DNA from: Paenibacillus sp. PK3_47
GTDB lineage: Bacteria > Bacillota > Bacilli > Paenibacillales > Paenibacillaceae
Assembly: GCF_023520895.1 (NCBI RefSeq)
Contig: NZ_CP026029.1
Span: 3,038,001-3,102,000 of the forward strand
Direction: 5' to 3'
Length of the DNA stretch: 64,000 nucleotides
A program made the translations under genes and the position numbers. This document shows positions 1 to 8,726 of this stretch, one piece after another. The notes below the pieces were generated by a model. The model worked only from the letters and a program-made list of their open reading frames with translations, was not told where the DNA came from and did no database searches. Position 1 is the stretch's first letter; each line of letters opens with the position of its first letter.

Positions 1-301
1 TATACTCCTTTTTTTGCGTATTGTGGTAAAATGGTGCCCCTTCATGGGCCGTGAAATCGTTGCTTGTATCTTATCATTAATTATCTGAAAGTAAAAAATC
101 CATTTTCAAGCAGATGTGATAAAAAGGCTGCAGCGGGGTAATAAAGGGGGCTTTCGAAAAATGATTTCACACGTGGTACAATGGGATTCAGACCAACAAG
201 CGAACGGCCGGGTTATGCAGGCCGCGCCCTGCTGACCGGGACTGGGGTGTTTCGCCTGTCCGCAGAAAGTGCAGCTTGAGTTGTATGTAGGGGGGATAGC
301 A
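1..301. other. Intergenic region before the DUF445 gene
   Basis: No convincing gene is present here. A possible -10 box TACAAT lies at 177-182 but has no good -35. A GC-rich stretch at about 205-245 could fold. The ribosome site GGGGGG at about 290-295 serves the ATG at 302. Confidence 0.5.
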
Positions 302-1543
302 ATGAAATCCAGGAATTTAGCTACTATATCGCTTGCCTTTATGGCCTGCGGTTTTCTGATTACCCTGTTTTTACCGGAGAATCTGGCAGTCATTCTGCTG
401 AGAGGAGGCTTCGAGGCGGGGCTTGTCGGCGGGATCGCCGACTGGTTTGCAGTTACCGCATTGTTCCGTCATCCGCTGGGCCTGAAGATACCGCATACTT
501 CACTTCTGCTCAAGAACCGGGATAAGATTGTGCAGTCACTGATCTCGGCCATGGAGACTGAACTGCTGAACAAGCAGAGCATTGAGAACAAGCTGGGCAA
601 AATCAAATTTGTCAGGCTCGGCAGCACAATGCTTACGAAGTTTCTGGCGAGAAGAAAGGTCAGAACTGAAATTTTGCAGCAGGCCCGTGCTGTAGTGCTC
701 CGGCTTCCGGTAGAGAAGGCGGTGCCTTACCTCCAATCAGCCGCAGCGGATTACCTCCGCCAAGCTGAGCTTGGTACTGCGGCTGATACGATCCTTACCA
801 GACTGATGAATGACGGCAAGGATGTTGCCGCACTGGATTACGCGCTTGAAGGGATTTCGGGCTGGAGCAGCCGTCCTGAAACGAAAGCCCTGCTTGGCAG
901 GATCGCCAGTGAAAAGCTGGCGGAAGTGAAGCTCGGAGGACTCAAGGGCATGGCTTTTCAGGCTTTTGTCGGATTTGTGGATGCCGATATGCTGGGAGAA
1001 ATGCTCCAGGGCATGCTGCAGTCCGGAATCCGTGATTTCCGTGAGGAGGACAGCCCGTACCGTGAGCAGGTCATCCGGGAAATCCGTGTTGCCCTGTTCC
1101 AGCTGGTGAACGATGAGTCTAAGATTGCACAGCTCAAGGAGTGGGCGCTCGGCGAGCTTCAGGGAGAAGCGGCAGGAGAGTTCGTGCAGCAGCAGCTGGA
1201 ACTGCTCCGCGGCAAAGCCGTTACATTGCTGGATGAAGAAAGCGCTGCTGGGGGCCGCAGGCTGTTCTCGCTGTACGCCATGCTTGTTCGCCGCATCAGC
1301 AGGGAGCAGGAATGGATTCAGAGCTGGGAAGACCGGATCCGCGGCTCGCTCCTTTCCTTTGTCGAAGCCAATCACTACCGGATCGGAGTTCTGGTCAAAG
1401 AAAACCTTGATCAGATGGACGATGCAACCCTGGTGGACATGCTGGAGAGCAAGGTGGGCAAGGATCTGCAGTGGATTCGTGTCAACGGCGCAGTTTGCGG
1501 CTTTGTAGTAGGCCTTGTGCTTACGGTAGCCCAGCTGTTTTAA
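302..1543 (+). CDS. DUF445 family membrane protein
   Basis: This 413-residue protein belongs to the DUF445 (YheB/YjiN-like) family, which has no settled biochemical role. A hydrophobic N-terminal segment (about residues 5-45) carries the family motif GGIADWFAVTALFRHP right after it. A long, charged, helical middle follows, and a last membrane helix sits at the extreme C-terminus (GFVVGLVLTVAQLF). The layout suggests both ends in the membrane and a helical body on one side. The ATG at 302 is chosen over an upstream in-frame ATG at 269 because the GGGGGG ribosome site sits just before it. It is followed by a terminator, so it is probably the last or only gene of its unit. Confidence 0.88.
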   Translation: MKSRNLATISLAFMACGFLITLFLPENLAVILLRGGFEAGLVGGIADWFAVTALFRHPLGLKIPHTSLLLKNRDKIVQSLISAMETELLNKQSIENKLGKIKFVRLGSTMLTKFLARRKVRTEILQQARAVVLRLPVEKAVPYLQSAAADYLRQAELGTAADTILTRLMNDGKDVAALDYALEGISGWSSRPETKALLGRIASEKLAEVKLGGLKGMAFQAFVGFVDADMLGEMLQGMLQSGIRDFREEDSPYREQVIREIRVALFQLVNDESKIAQLKEWALGELQGEAAGEFVQQQLELLRGKAVTLLDEESAAGGRRLFSLYAMLVRRISREQEWIQSWEDRIRGSLLSFVEANHYRIGVLVKENLDQMDDATLVDMLESKVGKDLQWIRVNGAVCGFVVGLVLTVAQLF

Positions 1544-1560
1544 AGAACGGAAGATAAAGA

Positions 1561-1618
1561 GGCAGCATAACACCTCTGAAGGCAGGCTTGCCGACAGAGA
1601 ATGTTATGCTGCCTTTTT
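1561..1618 (+). terminator. Intrinsic terminator after DUF445 gene
   Basis: Arms GGCAGCATAAC (1561-1571) and GTTATGCTGCC (1603-1613) pair perfectly over 11 bp, followed by TTTTT. A smaller internal hairpin sits in the loop. Confidence 0.85.
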
Positions 1619-1651
1619 CCATTGAATCTGTGGACCGCTGCGTAATGCTGA

Positions 1652-1981
1652 CTACAGCAGATTTTTACCGTTACTGATGGTGAAGGCCTCCAGCACCGGG
1701 AGTACAAAGATTTTGCCGTCACCGAAGGAACCTTGTTCACCGGTCCGCGCGGTTCTCATGATAATGCTGATGACATCCTCCTTCTCATCATCATTGATTA
1801 CGATCATCAGCATCTTTTTGGAGATTTGATTGTAGTGGTTGGTTCCCACCTGAATGCCCTTCTGTTTGCCGCGTCCCAGCAGATCCATCTTGCTGATCGA
1901 GGGAAAGCCCGCGAGCATCAATTCCGCCATAACTTCATCCGCCTTCTCGGGCCTGATGATTGCCTTAATCATTAACATCAC
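1652..1981 (-). CDS. P-II family nitrogen regulatory protein
   Basis: A 109-residue P-II signal protein. These trimers bind ATP/ADP and 2-oxoglutarate and regulate targets by direct contact. The N-terminus (MIKAIIRPEKADEVMAEL) and the GRGKQKGI segment before the T-loop are seen. The T-loop lacks the usual Tyr51 context of uridylylated GlnB and resembles the NifI1 subfamily; this is my reading of motifs, not an alignment. No glnA, amtB or nif gene is adjacent, so the partner is unknown. The start at 1981 follows AAAGGG; a second in-frame ATG lies two codons on. The odh genes and the orphan gltD in this window belong to the same 2-oxoglutarate/glutamate node. Confidence 0.88.
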   Translation of the reverse strand: MMLMIKAIIRPEKADEVMAELMLAGFPSISKMDLLGRGKQKGIQVGTNHYNQISKKMLMIVINDDEKEDVISIIMRTARTGEQGSFGDGKIFVLPVLEAFTISNGKNLL

Positions 1982-2129
1982 AATGCACCCTTTCTACAGC
2001 CAAAAATGTGTTGTAGGGGTAGCCTTAATGGCGACGCTTACAATAACAATATAATATTGGCTGCCTGCCATATCCTGCGATAAGGGTCACAAATTCCATC
2101 TGACACTTTGTCGCATGGCAGAGAAGCCC

Positions 2130-3248
2130 TTACTGCTGACTCCCCTGCTTCTGCGGCAAAATGGAACGGTAACGTTCCTCCAGCTGCTGAGCGGTATGCT
2201 GCCACTCGAAGGTCCGCAGCGCGTCGCTGCGCCCCTGCATGCCAATCTTTGCCGCCAGCCCCTGATTGCGTGCAATCCGAAGTATCGTTCTGGCAAAAGG
2301 GGCTGCCTCACGGTAATGCTCAACCAGATAACCGTTTCGGCCCGACTCAATGATCTCGCGGATGCCTCCGTTACTTGAAGCAATGACCGGCAGCCCCGAG
2401 GCCATAGCCTCCACATTTACGAGACCAAAGGATTCATGTCTCTGGGAAGGGCAGACGAAGCAGTCGGCAGCCTGATACAGGCCGTGAATATCCTCATGGT
2501 TGATATTGCCTGTAAAAGTCGCGGATACGCCCAGTCTCCGGGCCATTAATTTCAGCCGCCGCACATATTTGGGCTTGCCGTGTCCGGCAATAATCAGATG
2601 GGCCGGCAGGCGCTTATTTAGAAGGGCTGTAGCCCGGATCAGCACTGGAACGCCTTTGCGCGGGATTAACCGGCCGACAAACAGTACGGTGAATACTGCA
2701 GGAAGCCCGTAGTGCCTGCGGAGCCGCTGCCGCTCTGCGGCTTCAAGAGGGGTGAAGCGGCTCAGGTCTGCGCCGAGCGGGACCACGCTGAGCTTCCTGC
2801 TGAGGCCGGGAAAACGGCGGCCAAGCTTATGCTGCAGCGAGCGGCTGTTGACGGCAATAATGTCAGCTCTGGCAAGACTGCGGGCAATTCTGGATTCCGC
2901 GGGCACGAATGTCAGCGAGTGAAGGAAGAGCAGCACAGGGGTCCGGGGATGCTGCCGTTTCACGGCTGCCATCAGCAGCGGACGGTTATCAATCTGGATG
3001 ACATCGAAGGATTCCTTCTCCAGAAATGTAAGGACAGAAGCTTCATAACGGGCGGGGCTGCCTGAAGGCAAGCGGCAGATTCTCACCTGCTCCAGCTCGG
3101 CCGATTCAGGCAGTCCCGGTGATTTCCGGCTCAGAACAGTTACTTTGTGCCTGCGGGCCAGCTTCCTGGCAATCGCCCAGATGCAGATCTCCACCGAACC
3201 GTTGCCCGGTACCGGAAACTGCTCCGGCGCTATGATACAAATATGCAT
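2130..3248 (-). CDS. GT4 glycosyltransferase, CotSA-like
   Basis: A 372-residue GT-B fold glycosyltransferase. The N-terminal half starts MHICIIAPEQFPVPGNGSVE, typical of the acceptor domain. The C-terminal half has GRLIPRKGVPVLI and the nucleotide-sugar site RHESFGLVNVEAMASGLPV with E-x7-E spacing, followed by GGIREII. It is retaining, family 4. Close relatives in spore formers include the coat protein CotSA, so a role in spore-surface or cell-wall glycosylation is a fair guess, but the substrate cannot be read. It is 148 bases upstream of the P-II gene on the same strand, and no polysaccharide cluster surrounds it. Confidence 0.87.
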   Translation of the reverse strand: MHICIIAPEQFPVPGNGSVEICIWAIARKLARRHKVTVLSRKSPGLPESAELEQVRICRLPSGSPARYEASVLTFLEKESFDVIQIDNRPLLMAAVKRQHPRTPVLLFLHSLTFVPAESRIARSLARADIIAVNSRSLQHKLGRRFPGLSRKLSVVPLGADLSRFTPLEAAERQRLRRHYGLPAVFTVLFVGRLIPRKGVPVLIRATALLNKRLPAHLIIAGHGKPKYVRRLKLMARRLGVSATFTGNINHEDIHGLYQAADCFVCPSQRHESFGLVNVEAMASGLPVIASSNGGIREIIESGRNGYLVEHYREAAPFARTILRIARNQGLAAKIGMQGRSDALRTFEWQHTAQQLEERYRSILPQKQGSQQ

Positions 3249-3334
3249 GGTGTAAGCCTCCTCAAGGCCAGCTGTCGGACATCACTCTACCTACCATATG
3301 CGGGCTGGCAGAAGGAAGATACAACGATAAGGGA

Positions 3335-4153
3335 TTAAGCGGCAATTTGTCTGCCGGTACTTGATATCACTGCGGCAACCTTCTGCTCCAGTTCAATAAT
3401 CCTCTGCTTGCAGGCGTTCATTTCACGGTATCCGGACAGGAGTGAGGACAGGGATGATGCAGTCAGAGAAGTATTTTGCTTGCGGATCGCTGTCTTGAAC
3501 TCGCTGAAGTCTGCAGATATCCTTTTGTTAAGCGAAACGGCGACACTTTTCTGGGATTTGATAGAAGCCTGCGGGCTTTCAATACCGGAGAGTATTTTAC
3601 GGGCGGCGGTCATTTTTTGGGTACGCGCATTCTTGGCGGCTTTCAATTGCGCTTCCTTATCACGGATATCCTGGCGGGCCAGCTGGACAAGAATCTTCAT
3701 GGCATCTGCCTGGCTCTTCAGCACGGAGTTCAAGGTTTTGTCCTTCAGCCCCTTGAGCAGCGTGATCCGGCGGTTAAGTGCTGTGTATTGATCAAATAAG
3801 GGCTGATAACGCTGTTTGGTACTGTTTAGAGAAGCGGTCAGCTGGGTAACAGTAGACTGGTCAATCTCCTTTATTTTTTCTTTTACAACAAGTAATGCCT
3901 GTGTATTACTGTCATGAAGCCTGCGGATCTGTGCTTCGTGGTTGTCATAGAGTGTAGCTAGTGCGGAGAGATCACTGTACTGGCCCTTCAGCCGGGTTCT
4001 TGCGGAAGTATCGGCTGTAGCGGCAGTCAGTTCAAAAGAGGCCTGAATGGAAGGGGTAAGCACTATACCCGAGGCTGCAGCCGGACCGGCTGCAGCCAGC
4101 ATTGCAAGCAGGAAGGCCAGCAGTGCCAGGGAAACTGTCTTAAGCTTGTTCAT
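3335..4153 (-). CDS. Secreted coiled-coil protein of unknown function
   Basis: A 272-residue protein that I do not recognise. It has a clear Sec signal peptide (MNKLKTVSLALLAFLLAMLA followed by AAGPAAASG; cleavage near residue 28). The rest is hydrophilic, rich in Lys, Gln, Ser and Ala, with heptad-like stretches from about 60 to 260, so a long helical hairpin or coiled coil outside the membrane is likely. No catalytic motif is visible. The start is well set by GGAGGATATTAG before the ATG. It has its own sigma-A type promoter and a leader hairpin, which points to regulated expression. Confidence 0.75.
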   Translation of the reverse strand: MNKLKTVSLALLAFLLAMLAAAGPAAASGIVLTPSIQASFELTAATADTSARTRLKGQYSDLSALATLYDNHEAQIRRLHDSNTQALLVVKEKIKEIDQSTVTQLTASLNSTKQRYQPLFDQYTALNRRITLLKGLKDKTLNSVLKSQADAMKILVQLARQDIRDKEAQLKAAKNARTQKMTAARKILSGIESPQASIKSQKSVAVSLNKRISADFSEFKTAIRKQNTSLTASSLSSLLSGYREMNACKQRIIELEQKVAAVISSTGRQIAA

Positions 4154-4191
4154 CTAATATCCTCCTTCAGAATTGTAACTCTGCAGACAAC

Positions 4192-4235
4192 AAAAAACAC
4201 CCGCAGCAAAGGCAATTAAGCCTTCATTACGGGTG
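4192..4235 (-). terminator. Terminator-like hairpin in the 5' leader
   Basis: On the minus strand GCACCCG at 4235-4229 pairs with CGGGTG at 4203-4198, with an inner AAGGC/GCCTT stem, and is followed by TTTTTT (4197-4192). It lies between the promoter at 4277-4305 and the start codon at 4153, so it can act as an attenuator. No known riboswitch core was recognised before it. Confidence 0.7.
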
Positions 4236-4276
4236 CTTCCATCGTAACAGGTCACGTATTAAAAATATTAATCCAC

Positions 4277-4305
4277 ACTATAAAGCAATTGTAAATAAAC
4301 GTCAA
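4277..4305 (-). promoter_or_regulatory. Sigma-A type promoter of the secreted coiled-coil gene
   Basis: On the minus strand TTGACG (4305-4300) and TATAGT (4282-4277) are separated by exactly 17 bases. Transcription would begin near 4270 and run through the leader hairpin. Confidence 0.8.
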
Positions 4306-4438
4306 TAATTACAATTTTATTTTTTTGATTTTTAACCTTGCTTCTCATTTCTTCCGCACTGCTCTTATCGTATACTGAGGTTAACAAGACAACATAGAGT
4401 CAGCACAAGAGCGGCTCATAAAAAGAAAGGAGCCTTGT

Positions 4439-7400
4439 TTGATGGATAACTTGGCAGGTAACGGAGGTATTCTTGATCAGGCATTCATGTTATCTCCTGT
4501 GGGAATGGCCATACTGGCCTTTGAACAGGAGAAATGGATAAAGGTCAATGCCGCTTTTTGTACAATTCTCGGCTGCAATGAATCCGAGTTTCTTGCCGGT
4601 GCTCTGTTAGGCGGTGAGAAGGCTCCGCAACAGGAGTTTGACGGGCTTTCTTTTAGAGAAATAATTAAAGGGCTTTCGCTTTCATCAGGCACACCGCAGA
4701 CCCGGGAGCAGCGGTTCATCAACCCTGCAGGCCGTCCCGTATGGCTGTCTCTAACGTTTGCATGGCTTGAGGAGGGCAAGGCTACTTCACATATTATTGT
4801 ATATGCACAGGACATTACCGACCGGAAAATCGCGGACCAGCTGACTGTAGACAGCCGCGATCTGTACGATTTGTTTATAAAAAATGACCAAAGCATGATC
4901 TCCTTCACCCAGCCTGACGGAACATTAAGCTTTATTTCCCCCTCTTCTTTGACACTGCTCGGCTACGAGCCGGAAGAGATAATTGGCAGGAACAGGCTGG
5001 AGTTCTATCATCCTGACGACACCCCTGAAATGGTGAAACCGGATGGTCTCTTTAAGAATGATATATATACCCGCCGTCTCCGCCATAAGGAAGGGCACTA
5101 TTTATGGTTCGAAACCTCCTATCATGTCATCCGTGATACGGATAATGAAGTGACGCGCATTATGGGAATAGGCCGTAATGTGACCAGCCGCAAGCAGAGC
5201 GAAGAGGCCCTGGCCATGGCCCAGAGGATTGCCCGTATCGGCTCCTGGGTCTGGGACTTATCGAAGGACAAGCTTTCGTTTTCGGAAGAACTGCGCCGTA
5301 TACTGCAGTATAGTGTTGATACGTCTGAAGTGGATTACGAGACATTTAAAAAGCTGGTTCATCCGGAAGACATCGGGGACATGTATGAGAAAGTACAGAA
5401 GGCTCTGACCAAGGGCGAATCGGGAGAATCTATCTATAGGCTGATACTTCCGGATGCCACTATAATTGCGGTGAATATCCAGTGGGACGTGGTCCTGGGG
5501 CCTTCCGGCGAGCCGGTTCAGCTGATCGGCATGATGCAGGATATCACCGAACGGCAGCAGATGGAACAGCAGCTGATCGAGAATGAGCGGAACTACCGGC
5601 TGATGTCGGAACATTCGCTTGACCTCATCTCACGTCATACCATTCAGGACAGCATCTTTGTGTACTGTTCTCCGGCCAGCCGTTTTCTGCTCGGATATGA
5701 GCCGGAGGAGATGCTCGGCACCAGCGCCTATGATTATTTGCATCCGGATGATGTGAAGAGAGTGGAAGAGCTGATGGTACAGAGTGAGAAAGACCGCTTC
5801 ATCCCGGTCATTTCCTACCGTTACCGCCGCAAGGATGGAAGTTATGTCTGGTTTGAGACGAAGAGCCGGTATATTTTTGATGAGCAGGGAGAGATTGTGG
5901 AGATTATTGCTGTGGGCCGCGATATTTCGGAGCGCAAGCAGTTTGAGACGAGGCTGCAGGAGAGCGAGCAGCGGTATAAATCACTATTCGAGTACAACCC
6001 TTCGGCGGTATATTCCATGAACCTGCAGGGCGATTATTTGACGGCAAATGCCAATTTGGAGAAACTGACGGGTTACTCTCTGGAAGAACTAATAGGGATG
6101 TACTACGGGCCGATCGTACATGAGAAGGACCGTGATAGAACACAATATCATTTCACGCTGGCCAGCCAGGGCATGCCTCAGAGCTATGATCTGACGCTTA
6201 TTCATAAAGACGGCCATCTTGTGGAGATCAATACAATCAATATTCCAATTATTGTGGACGATAAAGTGGTGGGGGTCTACGGTATTTCACGTGATATTAC
6301 CGAGCGTATCCGGTATACGGAGCAGATTGAGAAGCTGAGCAATGATTACACGCTGATTCTGAATGCGGTCTCCGAAGGCATATTCGGCCTTGATACAGAG
6401 GGGAGAATAACCTTCATTAATCCGGCGGGCGCCCAAATGCTTGGCTTTGATTACGTTAACGTTATGGGCCATCCTTATCTGGACCGTATCCAGCAGACGG
6501 CACTGGACGGTGTCTATTACTCCTCACAGGAATCGCCGCTGATGCGTGCAGTGCGGGCCGGAGAGTCCTATCAGAGCAATGATGCTGTGCTGTGGCGTAA
6601 GGATGGTTCGAGCTTTCTGGCTAATTGTCAGGTTACACCGCTGTTTGACAAAGGTGAGCGCATTGGAGCGGTTGTAGTATTCCGTGATATTACTGATGAG
6701 AAGGAGATTATCCGGGCCAAGGAATCTGCTGAAAAAGCCGATCAGGCCAAGTCAGAGTTTCTGGCAATTATGAGCCATGAGCTGCGGACGCCGATGAACG
6801 GTATTATGGGGATGACGGATCTTCTGCTGGAGACCGAACTTGATGAGGAGCAGCTCGGATATGCAGAAATTATCAGCCAGAGCAGTGCTTCCCTGCTGCA
6901 TATTCTGAATGAGATTCTGGATTTCAGCAAAATTGAAGCCGGCAAAATGACCCTCATGCATGAGCCGGTTAACATAGACTGGGTTGTAGAAAGTGTCAAA
7001 GAGCTGTTCCACCCCCAGGCTAATGAGAAGAACATTGAATTGTTCTCGGAGATCACCCCGGATGTTCCTGAACTGATTATCAGTGATGCGGCAAGATTGC
7101 GTCAGATCCTGGTTAATCTGGTCGGCAATGCGGTTAAATTCACCGATCAGGGAAGGGTGTCCATCCGGGTTGAGACTGAGTTTTGCTCCAATCATAATAA
7201 GCTGACACTGAAGTTTAATGTGCGGGATACGGGAATCGGCATTGCTTCCGAGAAACAGTCCCAATTGTTCCAGTCCTTCTCCCAGCTGCATCCGTCCATT
7301 AACCGGAAGTATGGCGGTACCGGGCTGGGATTGTCCATCTGCAAGCGGCTGGTTGAGCTTATGGGCGGTGCAATTGCTATGGACAGTATAGAGGGAGAAG

Positions 7401-7978
7401 GCTCCAACTTTTACTTTACCCTCCCTCTGGATATCGACTATGACCTGGATGAAGAATTGAAAAATACAGCCGGGACCGGTGCAAGACAGGGCAGTAGAGG
7501 AACAGGGGCAGCCGACAGAAATCCCTACACTGCCGAGAAGAGCGGGGAAGGCAATCTGCTGCTTCCGGAAGGCAGCTCCATGCCTGAACCGAAATACGGC
7601 CCGCTGCAGATTCTCGTTGCAGAAGATCATCCGGTCAACCAGAAACTGATTCTGACCCTTCTGCAGAAGAGGGGATATTCTGCGGATCTGGCGGAGAACG
7701 GGCAGCAGGCGCTTGATGCAGCATTGCGGAAGCCGTATGATCTGGTGTTTATGGATGTACAGATGCCTATAATGAGCGGATTAACCGCAGCAGCCAGGAT
7801 AGTGGATCAGACCCGGGAAGCTGACAGGCCGTTTATTGTTGCTGTAACTGCATATACGCGGCTTGAGGACCGGGAACGCTGCAGGGCGGTAGGCATGGAG
7901 GATTTCATCAGCAAGCCGATTATCAGCTCCGAGATTGACCGGATCCTGCAGCAGATGCAGCAGAAAATATCGATATGA
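4439..7978 (+). CDS. Hybrid sensor histidine kinase with six PAS domains
   Basis: A 1179-residue soluble sensor kinase with no membrane segment. Six PAS/PAC units can be read at about 10-130, 140-255, 258-375, 385-500, 510-630 and 640-760. The HisKA box FLAIMSHELRTPMNGIMG follows (about 778), then the HATPase with N box NLVGNAVKF, G1 DTGIGI and G2 GGTGLGLSI. A receiver domain closes the protein (ILVAEDHPVNQ, phospho-acceptor in FMDVQMP, Lys in ISKPI). Such hybrids usually pass phosphate to an Hpt protein or a second regulator; none is next door. In spore formers, multi-PAS cytosolic kinases can feed Spo0A, but nothing here proves that. It overlaps the next gene by four bases. Confidence 0.92.
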   Translation: MMDNLAGNGGILDQAFMLSPVGMAILAFEQEKWIKVNAAFCTILGCNESEFLAGALLGGEKAPQQEFDGLSFREIIKGLSLSSGTPQTREQRFINPAGRPVWLSLTFAWLEEGKATSHIIVYAQDITDRKIADQLTVDSRDLYDLFIKNDQSMISFTQPDGTLSFISPSSLTLLGYEPEEIIGRNRLEFYHPDDTPEMVKPDGLFKNDIYTRRLRHKEGHYLWFETSYHVIRDTDNEVTRIMGIGRNVTSRKQSEEALAMAQRIARIGSWVWDLSKDKLSFSEELRRILQYSVDTSEVDYETFKKLVHPEDIGDMYEKVQKALTKGESGESIYRLILPDATIIAVNIQWDVVLGPSGEPVQLIGMMQDITERQQMEQQLIENERNYRLMSEHSLDLISRHTIQDSIFVYCSPASRFLLGYEPEEMLGTSAYDYLHPDDVKRVEELMVQSEKDRFIPVISYRYRRKDGSYVWFETKSRYIFDEQGEIVEIIAVGRDISERKQFETRLQESEQRYKSLFEYNPSAVYSMNLQGDYLTANANLEKLTGYSLEELIGMYYGPIVHEKDRDRTQYHFTLASQGMPQSYDLTLIHKDGHLVEINTINIPIIVDDKVVGVYGISRDITERIRYTEQIEKLSNDYTLILNAVSEGIFGLDTEGRITFINPAGAQMLGFDYVNVMGHPYLDRIQQTALDGVYYSSQESPLMRAVRAGESYQSNDAVLWRKDGSSFLANCQVTPLFDKGERIGAVVVFRDITDEKEIIRAKESAEKADQAKSEFLAIMSHELRTPMNGIMGMTDLLLETELDEEQLGYAEIISQSSASLLHILNEILDFSKIEAGKMTLMHEPVNIDWVVESVKELFHPQANEKNIELFSEITPDVPELIISDAARLRQILVNLVGNAVKFTDQGRVSIRVETEFCSNHNKLTLKFNVRDTGIGIASEKQSQLFQSFSQLHPSINRKYGGTGLGLSICKRLVELMGGAIAMDSIEGEGSNFYFTLPLDIDYDLDEELKNTAGTGARQGSRGTGAADRNPYTAEKSGEGNLLLPEGSSMPEPKYGPLQILVAEDHPVNQKLILTLLQKRGYSADLAENGQQALDAALRKPYDLVFMDVQMPIMSGLTAAARIVDQTREADRPFIVAVTAYTRLEDRERCRAVGMEDFISKPIISSEIDRILQQMQQKISI

Positions 7979-8598
7979 TGCGAACAAAAACACAGCATAA
8001 GCTGAATGCCGTACCCTATACGCAGTGGGATCCGGGGGTCGAATCACCCGGATCTGCATGCGGACCGGCCACGATGGCTGCACTGATGGAGTACTGGTCC
8101 ACCCGCAAGGGCCGGACCTTTATTCCCGGTGCGGGGCATTTTGAATCCAAAGCAGCGCATATCAATTACATATACAGCCATCATGGGGGAAGACCATGGG
8201 GAATGAGCGTGCGCGGCTTCAGTAAAGGGATTAAAGCTTATATCAGCTCTGCTGCTGCAGGCGGTCATTCTAACGGGAGGAGAATAACTACAGCTGTTTT
8301 TAATGATCTGGAGCGGTATAAGCAGGAGATTCATGCAGACCGGCCGGTTGCGCTCAAATTCGATAAATGGACGGCACTCCGCTGGCGGGGGCGGTATGCA
8401 TACGATTACCACTGGGTGCTGGGCATCGGTTATGAGGATAATGATGACGGGCAAGAGGCGCAGCTTATTATTCATGACAACGGTGTGCGTTACCAAGGCG
8501 GCGGTTTTTCACCCGGCAGGGAGCGGAGAATCCCGTATGACAGAAACAAAGACATTATTTCTATGGTGGCTTTGAACATTGGGGAAGATGACAGATAA
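7975..8598 (+). CDS. C39-like papain-fold protein coupled to the kinase
   Basis: This 207-residue protein resembles the peptidase C39-like (C39_2) family. The candidate catalytic Cys is in SACGPATMAALMEYW near residue 33, the His in YDYHWVLGIGY and the Asp/Asn in LIIHDNGVRY, the usual order for papain-like folds. There is no signal peptide or ABC transporter domain, so it is probably cytosolic and not a bacteriocin exporter. The ATG overlaps the kinase stop (ATGA), which implies translational coupling and a shared function. A promoter for the next gene follows. Whether it cleaves a peptide or only binds one is unknown. Confidence 0.75.
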   Translation: MMRTKTQHKLNAVPYTQWDPGVESPGSACGPATMAALMEYWSTRKGRTFIPGAGHFESKAAHINYIYSHHGGRPWGMSVRGFSKGIKAYISSAAAGGHSNGRRITTAVFNDLERYKQEIHADRPVALKFDKWTALRWRGRYAYDYHWVLGIGYEDNDDGQEAQLIIHDNGVRYQGGGFSPGRERRIPYDRNKDIISMVALNIGEDDR

Positions 8599-8655
8599 AG
8601 TCTGAAAATTTCAACTCTGGTAAAAAAGCAAACAGTCGCCAAAAAAAGTTTAATA

Positions 8656-8691
8656 CAAACGTTTGCACGCACCTGAGTTTGGGGATATAAT
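8656..8691 (+). promoter_or_regulatory. Pullulanase promoter with LacI-type operator
   Basis: TTGCAC (8663-8668), 17 bases, TATAAT (8686-8691) form a strong sigma-A promoter. The perfect palindrome CAAACGTTTG (8656-8665) overlaps the -35. Its CG-centred form is that of LacI-family and CcpA (cre) operators, so repression by a maltose-type repressor or CcpA is likely. Confidence 0.8.
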
Positions 8692-8726
8692 TCCTAGTAA
8701 ATAGAGGATGAAGGAGTTTGGTTGCC

